A stretch of DNA of 64,000 nt, from the NCBI GenBank assembly GCA_017441525.1, contig JAFRXJ010000018.1, positions 1 through 64,000 of the forward strand. Direction: 5' to 3'. How positions within the stretch are numbered: position 1 is the stretch's first letter; every line of letters starts with the position of its first letter. Made by a program: the position numbers and the translations under genes. The DNA comes from Acholeplasmatales bacterium. GTDB taxonomy: Bacteria > Bacillota_I > Bacilli_A > Acholeplasmatales > Anaeroplasmataceae. Shown here in pieces: positions 25,448-35,510 of this stretch. The notes under the pieces were generated by a model that was not told the DNA's origin, did no database searches, and saw nothing but the letters and a program-made list of their open reading frames with translations.

Positions 25448-25458
25448 TTTTTTAATTC

Positions 25459-28400
25459 TTATAGATTTATCCAGCAAGCAGGTCTTACACCATTAGTTGT
25501 TACGGTAACAGTTTGGCTATTATAGCTTGAATAATTCAAATATTGTGCAAATGTCATATTTCCTCCATAATTTGATGGAGAACGAAGCCAATAATAACTA
25601 CCTGAGCTTATACCTTGGCAGTATGCATAATCTGAAGCACTTGCCTTTCTATCATCTTCTACTGGGAAATAATCTTTTAATTCTTTATATGATAATAAGA
25701 AGAATACATCTTCTGTAGGCTTACATTCATTTGCGTATGTATTAGATGTAACTCCTGTTGATTCAAGGCTATTATCAATTTCTGAAATACTCCAAACACC
25801 TCTTTGGCTTAGAGGTATTGCAGTTTCTGCAAATTGAGCGTTTAACCATCTTCTTATATCAGATAATTCATAACTATTTGCATACCCTTTGCCTGTTTCA
25901 TAACCAAATTCATTCTTATGATAAAACTGATTTGTTTGAGATTCATGATAGAATTCTTTTGCGTCTAATACTAAATCAGAAACGATTAATGCTTTTCCAT
26001 CTTCTTCTGTTAATATTTGCCATTTAATTGGTTCATATTTAAACCAATAAATTGTATTTATGAAGTAATTATTATCATCTTGGAATGATGTGCTTGTAGA
26101 TGTAGATGCGGTTGCTGAAACTGTAGTTGGTCTATATTGATTGAAATATACACCTCTATATGTCTCTCCATTATATGATATATCTTTATAGAACATAAAG
26201 TATGGTGTTGTAGAATTTGAACTATAATATGAATATGCTAACCATCCATTAAATGATGATGTTGTAGGAGTTGATCCCGCCTTAGAATTTAATGTTGTTT
26301 TTAATGATGAATCTGTATCTGTAATTAATGTTTGAGGATATCTACCAAAATAAACAACATTACCTTGTCTTACCATTGGAGATACACAAACATCTATAGT
26401 TATAGCTTCAACTGGCATTGTGAATGTATAAGTTTTTGCAAATTGAACATCATCACCTACACCAATTGTTACAAAATCAGTTCCATCATATGTTACAGTT
26501 ACTGTATATTGATAACCATAATATCCTTTATTAGTTCCAGCTGTTGTTCCTGATAATTTAATATTGCTTGTACTAATACCTGAATTATTAATTGTTATGT
26601 TATATGATTGTGGACTAAATATTGCATAATATGTTTTAGAATTATATTCTGCAGTTACTTGTCTAGAATATGAATAATTATAAGTAGATCCATTAACTGA
26701 GTCTGCCCATCCATCAAATTTATAGCCATCATTTGCTGATGCTGTTAATGTAACCTTTTGACCATATTTATATGTCCCAGTACCAGTTGTTGTACCTCTA
26801 CCATTTACATTAACTGTTGCGTTAATTTTACATCTAATTCTCTTATAATAAATCTTAACTACAGTTTCACCATTAGGATTTATTTCTTGTTGTTCAATAG
26901 TTTGAGCACTAAAGCCTGTAAATGATTTTGCAGTGGCTGTAGTCATTTCATATGGCGCACCTGATTTTGTTTCAGTCTCACTAGAAACAATTGTATAATC
27001 ATCATTATTTAAATTTTCTTGATAATGCTAAACTGTATAATTAACAAATTGATATCCAAATTCAACCTCAACAGAAACATCTTCATTGCCCATTGTAAAT
27101 GTATATGTTGTATCAGTTGACACACTGCTTCCGTTAATAAACCAACCATCTACCTTATAATTAGAACCTGGTATTGCAGTAAGTGTTACAGTTTCACCAT
27201 ATTTAAATATACCAGCACCTGTTGCTGATCCCATTGTTGGATTTAAATTAGAAATAGATACAGCATGTTCATTTCTATCATAATAAATCTTAATGACAGT
27301 TTCTCCATCTGGATTTATTTCTTCTTGGCTAATAGTTTTTGCGCTAAAGCCTGTATATGATTTAGCTTTTGCTTTAGTTTCTGTATAAGCTTCTCCTGTT
27401 AGAGTCTCGGTATCACCTGTAACAAGTGTATAACCACCATTTAAATTTTCTTGGTAATGTTCTACAGTATAGTTTACAATTTTATGTTGGAATTTAACAT
27501 TAACAGATACATCTGATACTCCCATTGTAAATGAATATGTATTTGATGTATCCATACTTGTATCACAAACATACCAGCCTTCAACCTCACAACCAGTCTT
27601 AGGTGAAGCTGAAAGTGTTACTAATTCACCATATTTAAATATACCAGCACCTGTTGCACTTCCCATTGATGGAGTTGAATTCGATAATGATACAGTATGT
27701 TTTACTCTATCATAATAAATATCAACTACAGTATTTCCATTAGGATCAATTTCTTTTTGACTAAATTGTCTTGCAGTGAAGCCTGTATATGATCTAGCTT
27801 GTGCTGTAGTTTGTGTGAAGGCTTCACCACTAAATATTTGTGTGTCACCTGACATATGTGTATATGTACCATCTAGGTTTTCTTTATAATGATTTACAAC
27901 ATAATTATAACTTTTAACTAAAAATCTTGCAGATAATGTTATATCTTCATCACCCATTGTAAATGAATATGTACTTTCATTAGATATGAAATCATTTTCT
28001 TTATACCACGCTTCAAAACTATATCCTGATTTAGCTGTCAATGTTACAGTTACACTTTGACCATATTTATATGTACCATTACCAGTATAAGTACCAAAAT
28101 TTCCTGCATTAATAGAAACTGTATGTCTTACTCTTTCATAATAAATCTTAATGACAGTTTCTCCATCTGGCATAATCTTCTTTTGTTCAAATGGTTTAGC
28201 ATTAAAACCAGTAATAGTTTTAGCTACAACTTCTGTATAATGGTTAGAAGTTCCTGGTATTTCTTCTGATGAATCTATAGTATAATCATTATCATTTAGA
28301 TTTTCAGTATAATGAAGTACTGTAAATGTTGTTGCCACCTCTGGAACATCTACATCTTTAGGTGTATCACCTACGTTATTTGTTGAACTATCATTATTTG

Positions 28401-28479
28401 ATTTTTTGTTTCCACATGAAGCAACTACAAATAGTGATAATATTAGTAATATTAATAAAGGTAATTTTTTATATTTCAT
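25459..28479 (-). pseudogene. Large repeat lipoprotein split by an in-frame amber codon
   Basis: One reading frame of about 1006 codons interrupted only by TAG at 27028-27030. The first part (483 residues) has a lipobox signal (LLILLILSLFVVASCG) and alternating MucBP-like (YTVEHYQENLNGGYT, TETKAKSYTGFSA, INPDGETVIKIYYDR) and InlB B-repeat-like modules (ATGAGIFKYGETVTLTA, YTFTMGNEDVSV). The stop replaces the Glu of NYTVEHYQENL. After it the frame continues through another MucBP unit, more InlB-like units and a C-terminal DUF6273 domain (KYEPIKWQIL, DIRRWLN, YWLRSP, GVRPACWINL). It was probably a surface adhesin. A nonsense mutation is likeliest; amber suppression or an assembly error is possible. 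Confidence 0.8.
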
Positions 28480-28575
28480 AATCCAACCTCCAATTTCGTT
28501 TGCATTATATCACTAATAAAATCATAAAAAATCACCCAAAAGTATGAATAATTAAATCAATTTAATTTTTAATTA

Positions 28576-28616
28576 AAAATAGCCCCTTAAACTATCTAAA
28601 CCTAAGGGGCTATTTT
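28576..28616. terminator. Strong bidirectional terminator
   Basis: AAAATAGCCCCTTA and TAAGGGGCTATTTT form a perfect 14-bp stem around a 13-base loop, just past the hydrolase stop. Confidence 0.85.
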
Positions 28617-28621
28617 AATCA

Positions 28622-29428
28622 CTATAATACAAAATCTACTATCTTATTAATAATTATATCTTGTTGTTCTGAAAAACTAATATCTGCCTTTCCATCCCCT
28701 TGTTGTTTTCCATATAATCCAAATTGAGAATGGTTTCCACCTTCTATTACTAATTCTTCATAATTTGAAGGGAAATTCTTTTTATTCTTATTATATTGAT
28801 CAATACTTAATACTTTATCATTAGAACCATATAAAGATAATGCCTTAACATTATCATTTATTTTTTTAGTTGAATATGATGCCATAAATATAATACCAGC
28901 TATCTTATCAGTTTTAACTATATATTCACCAGCCATAATACCACCTAAAGAATGTCCACTAATATAATAATTTTTATATTCATATTCATTAATTATTTTA
29001 TTTGCCTTATCTTTCCCAAACATCGGAAAATTAAATGGCATTTTTACAATAATTGTATCCACTCCATTTTCGGCAAGCTTATACATCATTGGGGCATATG
29101 CTTCCATCTCTACTCTAGCACCAGGATAAAATATTATTAAATCATCAGTGCCACTACCATCAAAATAATATCCTAAATCTATTTTAGATACACTAACATC
29201 TTCTGTGCTTACTAAATAATCTCTAGCTTCTGATTTTGCTTTAGATGGATTTTCAAAATATGCATAAAATGATAGGCCTAAAACAACTATGAAAAGTGAT
29301 AATGATATTAAGATATTAAGATATATATTTAATTTCTTTTTAAATACAATATTTAATAATATCGTTATACCTAAAGCTATTACTAAAGCTAAAACTAAAA
29401 CAATAATTGATATTATTATAAATTTCAT
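28622..29428 (-). CDS. Membrane-anchored alpha/beta hydrolase
   Basis: A 268-residue protein. Two N-terminal hydrophobic segments (IIVLVLALVIALGITILLN and LNILISLSLFIVVLGLSFYA) anchor an extracytoplasmic alpha/beta hydrolase domain. YISGHSLGGIMAG contains the nucleophile elbow GHSLG with Ser. LYGSNDKVLS gives the acid Asp and GGNHSQFG the His of the triad. This matches the Abhydrolase_5-type family; the substrate may be an ester or lipid. It overlaps the preceding permease gene by ATGA, so the two probably work in the same process. All three catalytic residues appear present. Confidence 0.8.
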   Translation of the reverse strand: MKFIIISIIVLVLALVIALGITILLNIVFKKKLNIYLNILISLSLFIVVLGLSFYAYFENPSKAKSEARDYLVSTEDVSVSKIDLGYYFDGSGTDDLIIFYPGARVEMEAYAPMMYKLAENGVDTIIVKMPFNFPMFGKDKANKIINEYEYKNYYISGHSLGGIMAGEYIVKTDKIAGIIFMASYSTKKINDNVKALSLYGSNDKVLSIDQYNKNKKNFPSNYEELVIEGGNHSQFGLYGKQQGDGKADISFSEQQDIIINKIVDFVL

Positions 29429-30552
29429 TGTTCTTTTCCTTTCTTATTCTTTTTAATTAACATTATTTCAGATATAAACATTAAAGGTACAGCTGCAACG
29501 CCTAAAATTAAACATGGATATAGGCCATATCCAATATAAGATAAGCTATACATAGGCGCTCTTAAAGAAAATAATTCAAAATCTCTTTCTGTCATACCTT
29601 TAAATATTATATTGTTATCCTTTATATAATTACAATATAGTCCAAACATAGGAACAAATGTTAACGGAAACGATAATGAACATATTGTAGAAAATATATA
29701 AAGTACTACAGGCTCTCTATTGAATAATATAATAATGATGCTTGTCATAAAAAATAAATAGCTAATTATTATACATATTATTGCCTTATTATATTTAACT
29801 AATAATTGACTGACATAATTTATTACTATCTTTAATGCTTCTATTAATACAATAAAAATAATTACAGATTGAAATGATAAATTATTTATATATAAATATA
29901 GAGGAACAACATTATCCATTATTGGTTGAAATATTCCAAATGTTATATGAAATATTATAAACCATTTATCTATAGATTGAGGCTTTATTCCTTTATCTAT
30001 ATTATTATAATTATTCACTAATTCTCTATATAAAAAGATAATAGGAATTATTGATGATATATAAAATACTGTAGACGCAATAGATAAGAAAATAAATGAA
30101 TTATTTATATTAGCTAATATTAAGCCTGATGTTAGAATAAATATTAGTTTACCAATATTTGTAGCAATCATAAATTTAGCCACATTTGTCTTTTTATCAC
30201 CAAATGTAAATATTAAATTTAAAGGAACTGAATATAAAGCTTGTGAGAGTCCCATTAGGGCTGCCGATATAATAACTGAATAGATATTAATTGTCGCGAA
30301 AGATAATACTCCTTCAGCAGCAATTATAGGAATAAAATGGATAATAATGCATATTACTCCATATTTTTGTATGATCTTTTTAAATATAAGCATATAAAAT
30401 ATTACAAATAAAGAAAAGAATATTAAATAAGCCATTGATAGTTTTATATCTTCTGTTGTTTTTAAAATATATAAAGGTATAAAAACAATGATAATAGAAT
30501 CAGCAATAGCCTTTAATAGCTTATGAATAAATATTAAATTATCCTTACTCAT
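29425..30552 (-). CDS. MFS-like membrane permease
   Basis: A 375-residue protein with about ten to twelve hydrophobic segments (for example LSMAYLIFFSLFVIFYMLIF, VIISAALMGLSQALYSVPL and IICIIISYLFFMTSIIIILF). GLSQALYSVPLNLIFTFGDKKT resembles the conserved region of MFS exporters, but the classical loop 2-3 motif is not clear. Length is slightly short for MFS. It is the first gene of a pair with the alpha/beta hydrolase; a group II intron lies upstream. The substrate is not predictable. Confidence 0.65.
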   Translation of the reverse strand: MSKDNLIFIHKLLKAIADSIIIVFIPLYILKTTEDIKLSMAYLIFFSLFVIFYMLIFKKIIQKYGVICIIIHFIPIIAAEGVLSFATINIYSVIISAALMGLSQALYSVPLNLIFTFGDKKTNVAKFMIATNIGKLIFILTSGLILANINNSFIFLSIASTVFYISSIIPIIFLYRELVNNYNNIDKGIKPQSIDKWFIIFHITFGIFQPIMDNVVPLYLYINNLSFQSVIIFIVLIEALKIVINYVSQLLVKYNKAIICIIISYLFFMTSIIIILFNREPVVLYIFSTICSLSFPLTFVPMFGLYCNYIKDNNIIFKGMTERDFELFSLRAPMYSLSYIGYGLYPCLILGVAAVPLMFISEIMLIKKNKKGKEQ

Positions 30553-30654
30553 AATATCACTTCCAAAAAATCAATTAATTATATAACATAATTAATATTT
30601 TTAAAAGATTATAATTAACAATCGAGTAGAGTAGAAAAATAAATATTTTTCATA

Positions 30655-31230
30655 TTTATTCTTCATCCCCTCTCACACCACCACATCGTGCCGTTCGGCA
30701 ATGGGCGGTTCAATTCATAAGTTTAAATTCAAACTAAACATAGCTTGTCTACTTCCTTTCTTTTCATTGTCTAGTAGAAACCTTCTTTGGATTACCCATT
30801 AGGATACGCCTAACCTCTCATCTTTATTTATTCTAATTATCTACTAGTGATTTCAAGACTTTAGTAATCTTATGAATTGTTCGGTCCTTCAGTATTAGAC
30901 TATACCTACTATGACCTCTGCTGACTTCCTATAGTTCGTTGTTACTACTAAATCGCCTATAGGACCTCTCGGGATAAGTTATATATCTTTCCTCGTTTAC
31001 CCACTTAATTTACCGATTAGGTTTACGTTTGTCTTTAGGACTTTGTTATGCTTTGTTAACTCATCCACCTAATGGGCCTTAATATTAAGTTCTTGTTCAT
31101 AGGGCCACGATTTCGCTATTGCTTCTTTTCACGCTCCATTACTGGTTTACGCTTTGCAAGTCGCTATCGAGTTGGCGACAACTACCTCTCTTGGGACTTT
31201 CACCCTAGACATATAACATGCCCGACATAC
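30655..31230 (-). mobile_element. ORF-less group II intron (class C-like)
   Basis: About 575 bp with no coding capacity. The minus strand begins GTATGTCGGGCATG and soon shows GGGTGAAAGTCCC (31191-31205), a domain I signature. Near the other end it has a domain V-like stem (GAACCGCCC...GGCACGATGTGG, 30680-30711). A terminator hairpin (31238-31260) lies immediately upstream of the 5' end, the preferred target of bacterial class C introns. No reverse transcriptase is present, so any mobility would need a maturase in trans; the intron at 11.4-14 kb is of a different type. Boundaries are approximate. Confidence 0.7.
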
Positions 31231-31237
31231 AAAGAAA

Positions 31238-31260
31238 AACGGCTAATAAATTTAGCCGTT
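31238..31260 (-). terminator. Terminator after abiE pair
   Basis: AACGGCTAA and TTAGCCGTT form a 9-bp stem, followed on the minus strand by TTTTCTTT. The ORF-less intron starts directly after it. Confidence 0.8.
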
Positions 31261-31295
31261 AATTTATTATATTAGTGGAAATCTTTTTAAAAAAA

Positions 31296-31343
31296 CTTGT
31301 TATTTTCAGGGTCGGTAGACCAGTTGAACAACCGTCTCAACGT
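31296..31343 (+). repeat. Dispersed 48-bp repeat, copy S1
   Basis: It begins CTTGTTATTTTC and ends ACCGTCTCAACG. It matches S2 (33028-33075) at 32 of 48 positions without gaps; the ends are conserved and the middle varies. It lies just downstream of the abiE pair, between the AbiEii stop and the terminator. Confidence 0.7.
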
Positions 31344-31390
31344 ATGCTCCATTTTTTTAGAAGCACTCCACAAATTTAAAGTAAATATTA

Positions 31391-32293
31391 TTATTTAAAT
31401 TTACCAATTATATCAGTTAAAGCATCTTTTACAGTTTTATAATCTACATTTTCGAATAACAAATTACCTGTAATTTCTTCATAATCAGATTTATAATAAT
31501 CTGTTTCAATAATTTCTTTTAATACTTCTCGTAATGAAACATTATCCATTGCTGATAAACATTTTTCATGAATCTTTCTTTCGTTTTTAACATCATTAAA
31601 AAGTTCATAAAAATCATTATCAAAAACAATATTACTCTTTATTTTATATAAATCATACAAATGCCTAGAATGCTCTGATTTTTCATTTGCAAGATAATAA
31701 TCGGCAATGGCAAATAATTTATCGATAAATGTTCTTTCTAATGATTGTACTCTAATTTTAAAAGGCTCTAATCCACATTCAGCAATAATTTTATCATAAC
31801 CTCTTAATTTCATATATTCGTAAATATATGATGACACTTCTTTTTCTACGCATGGAAACGATCTTATAAAAACTGCTGTCTCAATTATTAAATTTGATTT
31901 TAAGCTATCACTTTTAAATATCGAATTATAATCTATTATAAATCTATTAAAATCTCTTCTATTTCTTATATTATCAGGATTTAATAATTCAAAGTTTAAT
32001 TCAGTAATTGAGTCTTTAATTGAATTACATAATTTTTTTCTTTCTGAATCAGTTGGGTGTTTCATAGTTTCAATATTTAAATCAATATCTTCAGAAAATC
32101 TTTCAATTAAATGGTAACATTTAGAAAGTGATGTTCCACCTTTAAATATCATATTATCAATTCTTTTTGATAACTCTTTTAGCATTATTGTTACATAATA
32201 ATCTTTTTCAATAATTGATACATCTATATTATAATAATTTGCTGTTTGAATAATTATTTCTTCAAATGATTTTCTATCATTATGCAATATCAT
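31391..32293 (-). CDS. AbiEii-type nucleotidyltransferase toxin
   Basis: A protein of 300 residues from the ATG at 32293; the frame extends to a TTG at 32311 but AGTGAG favours the ATG. FKGGTSLSKCY and RFSEDIDLNIE are the GSx and DxD-like metal-binding boxes of the AbiEii nucleotidyltransferases. The Lys-rich C-terminal region is also typical. AbiEii toxins of type IV AbiE systems arrest growth during phage infection. The gene starts 14 bp inside the end of the antitoxin gene, so they are coupled. Copies of a dispersed repeat flank the pair. All visible active-site residues are intact. Confidence 0.85.
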   Translation of the reverse strand: MILHNDRKSFEEIIIQTANYYNIDVSIIEKDYYVTIMLKELSKRIDNMIFKGGTSLSKCYHLIERFSEDIDLNIETMKHPTDSERKKLCNSIKDSITELNFELLNPDNIRNRRDFNRFIIDYNSIFKSDSLKSNLIIETAVFIRSFPCVEKEVSSYIYEYMKLRGYDKIIAECGLEPFKIRVQSLERTFIDKLFAIADYYLANEKSEHSRHLYDLYKIKSNIVFDNDFYELFNDVKNERKIHEKCLSAMDNVSLREVLKEIIETDYYKSDYEEITGNLLFENVDYKTVKDALTDIIGKFK

Positions 32294-32888
32294 ATATAAT
32301 CTCACTTTCAACTAAATTTCTCATAACCTTATCAGGAAAGAAAGGTGAATATTTTGTAATTGCTTTTCTATTGATGCCTCTTTCTTTAATATAATTAATA
32401 ATTAATTTTTTTCTTTCAGCATTAAAATATTCTATTGAAAAAGAATTCATTAATTCTAAAAAAGATAAAACATAAATATTATCATTTGTAATATTAACTC
32501 TACTTTTTCTTAATATCACCTTTAAATTATTAATTGTAATTTCCCTTACTCTACTCTTTTCATTATTTGTATATATTTCTATAACATTAGGCATTTGTGT
32601 AGTTATACCAACCTTATTAGCAAAAGATAAGCCAGAATAATATCCAGAATTATTAGACAAATATTTCTTTTCTATTATCTTCTGAGGATTTAAAGAACTA
32701 TTACCAAAAATAGTTTTTTCAGGGATATAATATATACCTCTTTCATATCTAACAACCGTATTAGAATTAACAAGCTTATTTAATTCTTTTTTTATCCATG
32801 GTAATGAATAATTATTAAATTTTATTTCTTCAAATGAAAATGGATTACTATATCCATATTTGTTTATTAACGCATCATAAAGAGTCAT
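32280..32888 (-). CDS. AbiEi-type antitoxin/repressor
   Basis: A protein of 202 residues from the ATG at 32888, which GGAGGAG precedes; the in-frame ATG at 32957 has no site. The N-terminus is a winged helix (PFSFEEIKFNNYSLPWIKKEL, then NKLVNSNTVVRYERGIYYIPE). The central part has the PQKIIEKKYL...GYYSGLSFANKVG segment typical of AbiEi-like antitoxins. In AbiE systems the antitoxin represses its own promoter and neutralises AbiEii without a stable complex. The order antitoxin-then-toxin with overlap matches the family. Specificity and activity are inferred. Confidence 0.8.
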   Translation of the reverse strand: MTLYDALINKYGYSNPFSFEEIKFNNYSLPWIKKELNKLVNSNTVVRYERGIYYIPEKTIFGNSSLNPQKIIEKKYLSNNSGYYSGLSFANKVGITTQMPNVIEIYTNNEKSRVREITINNLKVILRKSRVNITNDNIYVLSFLELMNSFSIEYFNAERKKLIINYIKERGINRKAITKYSPFFPDKVMRNLVESEIIYDIA

Positions 32889-33027
32889 ACTTATACCTCC
32901 TCCACTAACATTATACTTTACTTTACATAATATGTCAAATGAAAGATATAATATCATTTTTTATAAAAAAGGCACCTTTACTTTTTATAGTTAAAATGCC
33001 TGTATTTTAAGCCGGTTATTTGGTAGA

Positions 33028-33075
33028 CTTGTCATTTTTGGGGCTTGCTGACCATCAGAGTGACCGTCTCAACTG
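33028..33075 (+). repeat. Dispersed 48-bp repeat, copy S2
   Basis: It begins CTTGTCATTTTT, contains GACCA, and ends ACCGTCTCAACTG. S1, S2 and a third, gapped copy at 35408-35456 divide this region into an abiE segment and an AlbA segment. Confidence 0.7.
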
Positions 33076-33136
33076 TTTCATATTCAGTCAAACGATATTG
33101 ATATAACAAATAAATCAACTAAGAATGCCATGCCAA

Positions 33137-33295
33137 GGATGACACATTATATATCCACATTTTATGTCATTCTTTCATCCTTGAATTCAAAAATATGGCT
33201 CTATTACTTGGTTTTGATAATATTTATAAAATTTTAAGGATGCCAAGTTTTGAAAACAGGGTATATCATTTCCTATTTTTTATGGCATCCTTAAA
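33137..33295. repeat. Two large inverted repeats with shared arms
   Basis: CAAGGATG (33137-33144) with CATCCTTG (33177-33184), and TTTAAGGATGCCA (33233-33245) with TGGCATCCTTAAA (33283-33295), a perfect 13-bp dyad over a 37-base gap. Both units share AAGGATG/CATCCTT arms. They lie between the AlbA gene stop and S2 and may form a tandem terminator or a remnant of a small element. Confidence 0.5.
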
Positions 33296-33308
33296 TTGTA
33301 TTATTCAA

Positions 33309-34640
33309 TTACTTAATTTCCCAGTGTCCACCTTTAGATGGCCCTATATATTTTATTTTATTAGATGATTTGATTGCTCTAGTAATTGTGGCTTTGGATT
33401 TGCCAATTATATTAGCTAATTCATCTCTTGTAACTGTCGGATTATCTTTCATTATCTCTATAATTCTTTCTTCAATTGACTTTTGAGTGTCATTTTGGGT
33501 GTCATTTTGGGTGTCATTTGAAGCCTTATCTAAATCCATTGCCAATTTGTTATATGGAATCTTAACCGTTAATGTATGCTCCATTATTTCAAAAACATCT
33601 TTTCCATATATTTCTACTATATCTTTATTTCCTTTACCAGTCTGATCAGTTATATCAATATTCATAGCAATTTTTGTTAATTGACGATTTATAGGTCTAC
33701 TCTTACCTATAATAAACTCATCAAAACTAACATTCTTTAATGGATTACCATTACTAAAAACTTCTAAATGATCATCAAACAAATAAATAGCTGGATACTG
33801 CTTTTCAGCATAATCATTATGTAAAATTGCATTCTTCCAAGCTTCAACAAATGCAACTTGATTATAAAGATATTCATCTCTTCTAGTACCAGCATCAAAA
33901 TATGTTTTTACAATATTTTCTTGTGATTGCATGTAGTCCTTAACTTCATTATAGATTTTAAACAAGCATCCGTTACCGAATTCTTTACGCATAACAAGAT
34001 TGCCACCTTTACCTTTAAATCGACATACCTTAATTGATTCATTAAATTGATCAGATAAAAGATAAGCCATTTCATTATATTTTCCTTCTTCATTTCTTAG
34101 TTCAAATGTTGAATCAAAATATTCATCCTTAAAATCTACACGATGTTCCTTCAAATATATTTTTAATACTTCAAAGCTCAAATCCTGCCTACGAGATTTC
34201 ATTTCACAAATATCAGGAGCAGGTATATTAAGTGTTGTTACAAATCTCTTTTCTATTTCTTCAGGAGTCATCTCTTGACATTTAGTACCAACTCTATAAT
34301 GACAACCTTTTGGTGTCATACCATATTTCTTTTGATAATATAATTTATTACCTCTTTTTATGTCTATTACAATTACATCTTTATTTTCAATCACTTCATG
34401 ATGAGCGTGTACATATTCAGTACATTTAGGTAATACTTGATCAGTAATGACATCAGCAACTCTTAGCATTATTTCATCTAATTTACCTTCTTTAATACCA
34501 ACTACTTCACCATTTTTATTAACACCAATATAGATATATCCTCCGCCTTCAGTATTAAGATATGTTTCTATCTCTTTAGGTAGTGTATCACTATAAGTTT
34601 CTTTTAATTCATATTTATCTGTTTCATCAAATCTTAACAT
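33309..34640 (-). CDS. AlbA_2-domain ATP-binding regulator (RecG-like/Schlafen-type)
   Basis: A protein of 443 residues from the ATG at 34640 (AAAGGCG before it). The N-terminal AlbA_2 domain is plain (YELKETYSDTLPKEIETYLN, GGYIYIGVNKNGEVVGI). The middle is the HATPase_C_4-like region with FVEAWKNAILHNDYAEK and ITDQTGKGNKDIV. A linker has three copies of NDTQ, and the C-terminal winged helix includes VTRDELANIIGKSKATITR. Family members are thought to bind ATP and DNA and often lie in defence or mobile regions. A truncated relative is at 13964-14874. It is bounded by repeats S2 and S3b. The role is unknown. Confidence 0.75.
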   Translation of the reverse strand: MLRFDETDKYELKETYSDTLPKEIETYLNTEGGGYIYIGVNKNGEVVGIKEGKLDEIMLRVADVITDQVLPKCTEYVHAHHEVIENKDVIVIDIKRGNKLYYQKKYGMTPKGCHYRVGTKCQEMTPEEIEKRFVTTLNIPAPDICEMKSRRQDLSFEVLKIYLKEHRVDFKDEYFDSTFELRNEEGKYNEMAYLLSDQFNESIKVCRFKGKGGNLVMRKEFGNGCLFKIYNEVKDYMQSQENIVKTYFDAGTRRDEYLYNQVAFVEAWKNAILHNDYAEKQYPAIYLFDDHLEVFSNGNPLKNVSFDEFIIGKSRPINRQLTKIAMNIDITDQTGKGNKDIVEIYGKDVFEIMEHTLTVKIPYNKLAMDLDKASNDTQNDTQNDTQKSIEERIIEIMKDNPTVTRDELANIIGKSKATITRAIKSSNKIKYIGPSKGGHWEIK

Positions 34641-34714
34641 GAAATCAACGCCTTTCAAAAACTATTTTTAGTATAGCATAATTACTATATTTTTTCGATA
34701 TTAATTTTCCATTT

Positions 34715-35197
34715 TTATATTATATTAAAATGTTTTAATGCATCTATTATTGCATCTGCTTTTTCTTTAGGACAATTGACATGTTTTGTATCATCAATTA
34801 ATCTTGTTGCTTGCATATCAACACCATATTTTCTTTTAATTTCTGCAATATAAGTAGAATGAATATTTAAGTTATATTTTTCTTTTATATAATCTTTTAT
34901 TTGAGTATATGTTGCTTGCTTACGACAATAATGCTCTTTTCTAGGGGCAGGAACCTTTATTACTTCCTTAACTTTATCAGCCTTATCGACTTCTAGTTTA
35001 TAATGTGGTGGTTTAATCCTAATTGGTGCTTTCTTGTTTAACACTTCCCTAAATCCTATACCTTCTACACCATTTTCCATTTCTAAATTAAATGATATAT
35101 TCTTTTCTACTTCTTCGTTATTATCTGATGATATATCAAAATTGAATTTTACAGCTTTTATTCTTTGCGCTTCTTTATCGATATTAATCTCTTTCAT
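34715..35197 (-). CDS. Stand-alone protein with methyltransferase-tail DNA/RNA-binding domain
   Basis: A 160-residue protein. Residues of about 85-160 (RKEHYCRKQATYTQIKDYIK, HSTYIAEIKRKYGVDMQ, CPKEKADAIIDALKHFNII) match, from memory, the short domain appended to the C-terminus of many Firmicutes rRNA methyltransferases (RlmCD/RumA group) and some DNA methylases. Here it stands alone after an acidic, unrelated N-terminal 80 residues. No catalytic methyltransferase motif is present. It lies upstream of the AlbA gene on the same strand and may be part of that accessory unit. I would call it a nucleic-acid-binding protein of unknown role. Confidence 0.55.
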   Translation of the reverse strand: MKEINIDKEAQRIKAVKFNFDISSDNNEEVEKNISFNLEMENGVEGIGFREVLNKKAPIRIKPPHYKLEVDKADKVKEVIKVPAPRKEHYCRKQATYTQIKDYIKEKYNLNIHSTYIAEIKRKYGVDMQATRLIDDTKHVNCPKEKADAIIDALKHFNII

Positions 35198-35254
35198 TAT
35201 TATATTTCTACATAAAGTTTAAAAAGGCTACAAAGAATTAATCCATAACAAATA

Positions 35255-35278
35255 AAAAATCACATTTCTGTGATTTTT
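35255..35278. terminator. Hairpin AAAAATCACA/TGTGATTTTT
   Basis: A perfect 10-bp stem with a 4-base loop and A/T runs on both sides, upstream of the 34715-35197 gene. It could stop transcription from either direction. Confidence 0.6.
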
Positions 35279-35407
35279 CTAATTTAAATATATAACTAAA
35301 ACTAGACAACCGCCTGATTTATACATCTTGACGGTTTCGAGTGGCGTATCTTCTGGTGAACCAACAATCAATCGAAATTGGCATAGTTAAGCCATTTATT
35401 TAGTTGA

Positions 35408-35456
35408 CTTATTTCATTTTATTATCGTTTGACTAAAAGAGTAACACTCTCAACAT
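35408..35456 (+). repeat. Dispersed repeat, copy S3 (diverged)
   Basis: It starts CTTATTTCATTTT, contains TTGACTAAAAGAGTAAC and ends CTCTCAACAT. It aligns with S2 with a single-base gap and lies between the cysK terminator and the accessory genes. The rest of 35198-35539 holds no gene. Confidence 0.5.
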
Positions 35457-35510
35457 AAATACATATATTTTGCTTATCTCTATTGCTTTTTTATCTTCAT
35501 ATAATTAAAA

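Noticed and set aside
31072-31275. 67-codon plus-strand ORF
   Set aside because: It lies inside the antisense strand of the ORF-less group II intron and its terminator; it has no ribosome site and is explained by the structured RNA.
31296-33075. Integron attC-like sites for the dispersed repeats
   Set aside because: The ends do not match the RYYYAAC...GTTRRRY arrangement and there is no integron integrase; site-specific recombination by another enzyme remains possible.
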